21,787 nt of DNA from a virus. Numbering within the stretch: position 1 is the first letter of the stretch; each line of letters begins with the position of its first letter. Positions 18,939 to 21,787 of this stretch are shown in pieces. Made by a program: the position numbers and the translations under genes. The notes under the pieces were generated by a model. The model was not told the origin of the DNA. It worked only from the letters and a program-made list of their open reading frames with translations, and searched no databases. Location: positions 1 to 21,787 of the IMG/VR virus record IMGVR_UViG_3300027806_000175. One strand, given 5' to 3'.

Positions 18939-19922
18939 ATGCTGCTCGCAGGCGTTCCTTTTATCCCCACTCTCTTTCTTGAGTACCAACAGGAAGAAAT
19001 CCAGGATCGCAATGCCCTGGTTTCCTCCGGCCTCATGGTGACGAACTCTGCTATCCAGGCTGAGTTTGCCAAAGGCGGCAAGACGATCGACCTTCCTTTC
19101 TTCGGTGATCTCTCGGGTGATTCGGAGATCCTGAGCGATACATCTGGCCTGAGCCCCGCCACCCTGACCGGTGACGTGCAGACCGGTGTTCGCAACATGC
19201 GTGGCCGCGCCTGGAAGGCCAGCGATCTCGCTGGTGAGCTTTCTGGTGCTGACCCGATGCAGGCCACTGCTCGTCGCACCGGTCAATACTGGGTGCGTGA
19301 CATGCAGAAGACTGCGATCAACATCATGCAGGGTCTGTTCAATACCGGCGGCCCTCTGGCCAGTAGTCACGCTGTTGGCGGCACCTCTACTCAGCTTTCG
19401 CAAAGCGCGATGGTTGATGGTATCGCCAAGCTGGGCGACGCGGGCCAGGAGCTGACCGGCATCATGATGCGTAGTGAGGTTTACTACGCGCTGATGAAGA
19501 TGGACCTCATCATTCCGGCGTCTACCACATCGCAGCTCGACAGCCGCCTGTCCGCGCAGCGCCTGGAACTTGGCACCTATCTCGGTCGCCCAGTGTTCGT
19601 TGACAACACACTTCCGTATGACGCTGGTGCTGGTACCGGTGGTGCCGATGTCCATCACACCTACTTCTTCGGCCCTGGCGCTTTTGCCTATGCAAATGCT
19701 CCCGCCAAGAACCCGCTCGAAACCGATCGGGACAAGCTGATGGGTATCGACTACCTGATCAACCGCACCCACTACATGATTCACCCGAACGGGATTAGCT
19801 GGGTCGGTAACGCTGCCGGTAACGCCCCTACCAACGCTGAACTTTCTACCGGTTCCAACTGGCAGAAAGTGTTCACCGACAACCGCAACATCCGCATCAC
19901 CCGCCTTCGTTGCTACGTCTGA
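18939..19922 (+). CDS. Major capsid protein, 327 aa
   Basis: Main shell subunit. MVTNSAIQAEFAKGGKTIDL, PFFGDLSGDSEILSDTSGLS, then NMRGRAWKASDLAGELSGADPM are characteristic of a family of phage coat proteins related to the gp13-like group. They are followed by a helical segment (YWVRDMQKTAINIMQGLFN) and a beta-rich remainder ending in RNIRITRLRCYV. The fold is expected to be HK97-like. AAGGA just upstream supports ATG 18939. The gene is flanked by terminators on both sides, so it is a monocistronic unit, as expected for the most abundant virion protein. Confidence 0.85.
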   Translation: MLLAGVPFIPTLFLEYQQEEIQDRNALVSSGLMVTNSAIQAEFAKGGKTIDLPFFGDLSGDSEILSDTSGLSPATLTGDVQTGVRNMRGRAWKASDLAGELSGADPMQATARRTGQYWVRDMQKTAINIMQGLFNTGGPLASSHAVGGTSTQLSQSAMVDGIAKLGDAGQELTGIMMRSEVYYALMKMDLIIPASTTSQLDSRLSAQRLELGTYLGRPVFVDNTLPYDAGAGTGGADVHHTYFFGPGAFAYANAPAKNPLETDRDKLMGIDYLINRTHYMIHPNGISWVGNAAGNAPTNAELSTGSNWQKVFTDNRNIRITRLRCYV

Positions 19923-19946
19923 TCACTTCTAGTTGATCGAGTGATT

Positions 19947-19973
19947 AAGCCCTCCTGCAATGGGGGGCTTTTT
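19947..19973 (+). terminator. Factor-independent terminator after the capsid gene
   Basis: AAGCCCTCC (19947-19955) pairs with GGGGGGCTT (19962-19970), one T-G pair, loop of six bases, then a T-run. It lies 24 bases after the capsid stop codon. Confidence 0.88.
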
Positions 19974-20022
19974 CATGGCTAGCATTGGTTTGGCGGCTTT
20001 CCGCCGCACAACAGCATGAGCC

Positions 20023-20370
20023 ATGACCTCGGCAACCGTAATTCCAGCTACTTATGCGTTGGTTATTCCGCAAAAGGCGACGTTGCGGGAAGAGTTTGAA
20101 TTTCCGTTTTCCGGCAGCGGCAAAACGGTTGTTGCCCAAGTTTGGTCTAGTGGCTGCGAGCCAAGGGAGCTTTTATTTCAGTTGACGGTTGTTGTGACAC
20201 AGCTTACGCCGACCCTGAAGGTAAGGCTTGAGGCCCCGTGGACTGTAACGAAGACAGTTACAAAAGATGCTGCCTGGGATTTGCTTATCATCAATTCGGA
20301 TGGCACCAGGGATCATTACTTGCGTGGTCCCGCTCCTCTTGACGAGCGCTCAACAGAGGCACTGCCATGA
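20023..20370 (+). CDS. Hypothetical virion protein, 115 aa
   Basis: Beta-rich protein with alternating hydrophobic strands (YALVIPQKATLREEFEFPFS; LLFQLTVVVTQLTPTLKVRL; AAWDLLIINSDGTRDHYLRG). It resembles small immunoglobulin-like or connector-type phage proteins. Its place right after the capsid gene and before fibre-like genes fits a head-tail junction or decoration role, but no family is recognised. The stop overlaps the next start (ATGA). Confidence 0.65.
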   Translation: MTSATVIPATYALVIPQKATLREEFEFPFSGSGKTVVAQVWSSGCEPRELLFQLTVVVTQLTPTLKVRLEAPWTVTKTVTKDAAWDLLIINSDGTRDHYLRGPAPLDERSTEALP

Positions 20371-20675
20371 CCGAGCCATCAATCAGCGTATCTGGGGCAA
20401 TCCGTCCGATTATCAATGTTGTCGAGGACGGCGGCGTTAGAATTGTGAAAATCCTCGTCCCTGGTCCCCCAGGCCCATCAGCTCCAACCTACATCCACAC
20501 ACAGACATCTCCATCTACAACGTGGACAATTTCCCACAATCTTGGTCTCAAGCCAAGTGTTGAGCTTCTGAATACAGCAAGCCAGGAAATTGATGGTGAC
20601 GTCTTTCACCTTTCCGATAACGTCACCGTTGTCAACTTCAACATTCCCGTCGCTGGCCTCGCAAGGCTTACCTGA
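20367..20675 (+). CDS. Tail-fibre-associated short protein, 102 aa
   Basis: After a beta-rich start comes a short collagen-like PGPPGP (residues 32-37), then THIS-type fibre sequence: TYIHTQTSPSTTWTISHNLG (41-60) and a strand-rich end. The HNLG segment occurs in many phage fibre and receptor-binding C-terminal domains. It is repeated in the next protein (residues 211-214). Probably a small adhesin or fibre-tip component of the virion. It overlaps the previous gene by four bases. Confidence 0.68.
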   Translation: MTEPSISVSGAIRPIINVVEDGGVRIVKILVPGPPGPSAPTYIHTQTSPSTTWTISHNLGLKPSVELLNTASQEIDGDVFHLSDNVTVVNFNIPVAGLARLT

Positions 20676-20677
20676 TC

Positions 20678-21469
20678 ATGGCTCGTCCCATTTACGTCGA
20701 TCTTGACCTGCTGAGCGCTAGCAGGATTCTGAACCTGCCGGATGCCACTGATCCGCAGGAGCCCGCAACCCTTGCGCAGGTTCGGACGTTTGTCGAGGGA
20801 CTGGCCTGGAAGGATTCCGTACGTGTCAGCACGCAGGGAAACATCAACCTGTCTGCTCCTGGCGCCACGATCGACGGCATCAGCATGAGCAGTGGCGATC
20901 GGGTGCTGGTGCGACTGCAGACCAGCGAGCCAGGGAACGGGATTTACGTGTGGACCGGGGCCGCGACGCCAATGACGCGGGCACTGGATGCTTCGACGTT
21001 TGCCGAACTGGAAGCTGCGGTTGTCACCGTCGAAGAAGGTACGGATGGTGGCACGCAATGGCGGCAGACACAGGTAAACGGAACGATTGACAGCAGCAAT
21101 GTTGTATGGACTGCGTTTGCTGCTGTGATCCCGCTGGCAAGCGAGACGACCGCCGGCCGAATCGAAATCGCCACGCAAGCCGAAACTGATGTTGGTACGG
21201 ACGATCAGCGGGCTATCACGCCGCTGAAGCTAACGACTTGGAGTGGCAAGACGAAGCGCTATACAAGTGATATTGGCGACGGCTCGGCTACCAGTTTCAC
21301 GCTGACGCACAACCTTGGCACTCGGGCGCTACAGGTGGCGATCTACAGGAACTCGGGAAATTACGACCAGATTGAAGCCGAGGTGCGTCATACCAGCACG
21401 TCAGCGCTGACGCTGCTGTTCACTTTGGCGCCGACTTCCAACCAGTTTACTGCTGTGGTGACTGGCTGA
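20678..21469 (+). CDS. Tail fibre-like protein, 263 aa
   Basis: Contains three modules common in phage fibres. The first is WKDSVRVSTQGNINLS, then TIDGISMSSGDRVLVRLQ and GNGIYVW (about 44-92). The second is ASETTAGRIEIATQAETDVG, then DDQRAITPLKL (154-185), the repeat typical of shaft regions. The third is a distal beta domain with FTLTHNLGTRALQVAIY (207-223). It probably forms a trimeric receptor-binding or baseplate-associated fibre. The start is 3 bases after the previous stop, and its own stop overlaps the next ATG. Confidence 0.85.
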   Translation: MARPIYVDLDLLSASRILNLPDATDPQEPATLAQVRTFVEGLAWKDSVRVSTQGNINLSAPGATIDGISMSSGDRVLVRLQTSEPGNGIYVWTGAATPMTRALDASTFAELEAAVVTVEEGTDGGTQWRQTQVNGTIDSSNVVWTAFAAVIPLASETTAGRIEIATQAETDVGTDDQRAITPLKLTTWSGKTKRYTSDIGDGSATSFTLTHNLGTRALQVAIYRNSGNYDQIEAEVRHTSTSALTLLFTLAPTSNQFTAVVTG

Positions 21470-21787
21470 TGGCAAAAGAGTTCCACGCCGACGTTGACCT
21501 GAAGGGTGCCCTGCTGCTTGGTGGTAGTGCCGGCATTCCTGGGCAGATCCCATACTCAGCGGGGCCTGGGGCGCCTGCCGTGTGGGACGACCCGCCGGCT
21601 GGTGGTACGGGCAGTGTCACGATTGCCGCCAGCGCCGCTGATGTGCTGTCAGCTATTGCCGGTGAGATCAGTGCAGATGATCCTGGCGCCGATCGACTGG
21701 CGTTCTGGGATGATAGCGCTGGCAAGTTGACATATCTGGAAGTAGGTAGTGGGCTAAGCATTAGCGGCACCACGATAACTGCAACGG
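21469..21787 (+). CDS. Fibre-like protein, N-terminal part (runs off the window)
   Basis: Starts at ATG 21469 overlapping the previous stop (TGATG) and stays open to the right edge for 106 codons. It begins MAKEFHADVDLKGALLLGGS, then a Gly/Pro-rich stretch, and has DRLAFWDDSAGKLTYLEVGS followed by a SGTTIT strand. This pattern (FWDDS...L.V.GL.I.GTTI) is common in phage tail-fibre or virion adhesin proteins. The C-terminus is missing. Confidence 0.75.
   Translation, partial: MAKEFHADVDLKGALLLGGSAGIPGQIPYSAGPGAPAVWDDPPAGGTGSVTIAASAADVLSAIAGEISADDPGADRLAFWDDSAGKLTYLEVGSGLSISGTTITAT

Noticed and set aside
18930-19784. Minus-strand frame of 284 codons opposite the capsid gene
   Set aside because: Shadow of the G+C-rich capsid gene; the coat-protein motifs are on the + strand.

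Overview
The window is part of a tailed double-stranded DNA phage (or phage-like element). No host marker gene is present. A cyanobacterial host is my best guess: the terminase-small-subunit-like protein and the set of small lysine-rich head-region proteins resemble ones I associate with cyanophages and other aquatic phages. That is inference only. Almost everything is on the + strand and tightly packed.

Region 1 (about 1-8.4 kb) is an accessory or early region of some two dozen small unrecognised genes in short operons. At least six operons start with members of one promoter family: a perfect TATAAT box, a 17-bp spacer and a -35 hexamer always preceded by GGC. Five of the six transcripts then begin with a G-rich hairpin carrying GGGGAG, followed by a stereotyped ribosome-binding leader ending in GGAGAATCACAATG or close variants.

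Region 2 (about 8.3-12.5 kb) is a junction rich in non-coding structure. It holds a structured element, a perfect 10-bp inverted repeat, a terminase-small-subunit-like gene, a winged-helix (RepL-like) gene, a 450-bp array of 20-22 bp repeats that could be a replication origin, an alanine-repeat protein, a 33-34 bp T-tract repeat array, and a two-gene minus-strand cassette with its own promoter and terminator.

Region 3 (12.5-21.8 kb) is the late module in the usual order: terminase large subunit, an unknown gene, portal (DUF4055 type), scaffold, a cluster of very small basic proteins, small unknowns, major capsid protein, and then connector/tail-fibre-like genes running off the right edge. Three factor-independent terminators and a structured leader before the capsid gene divide it.

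A short strand-biased motif (TTACAA, TCACAA, ATACAA, TTGCAA) saturates regions 1 and 2 and is nearly absent from region 3. The most interesting signals are the modular promoter/leader cassettes, the phased repeat array beside the Rep-like gene, and the self-contained minus-strand cassette between the two terminase genes. No searches were run; family names come from memory of motifs.
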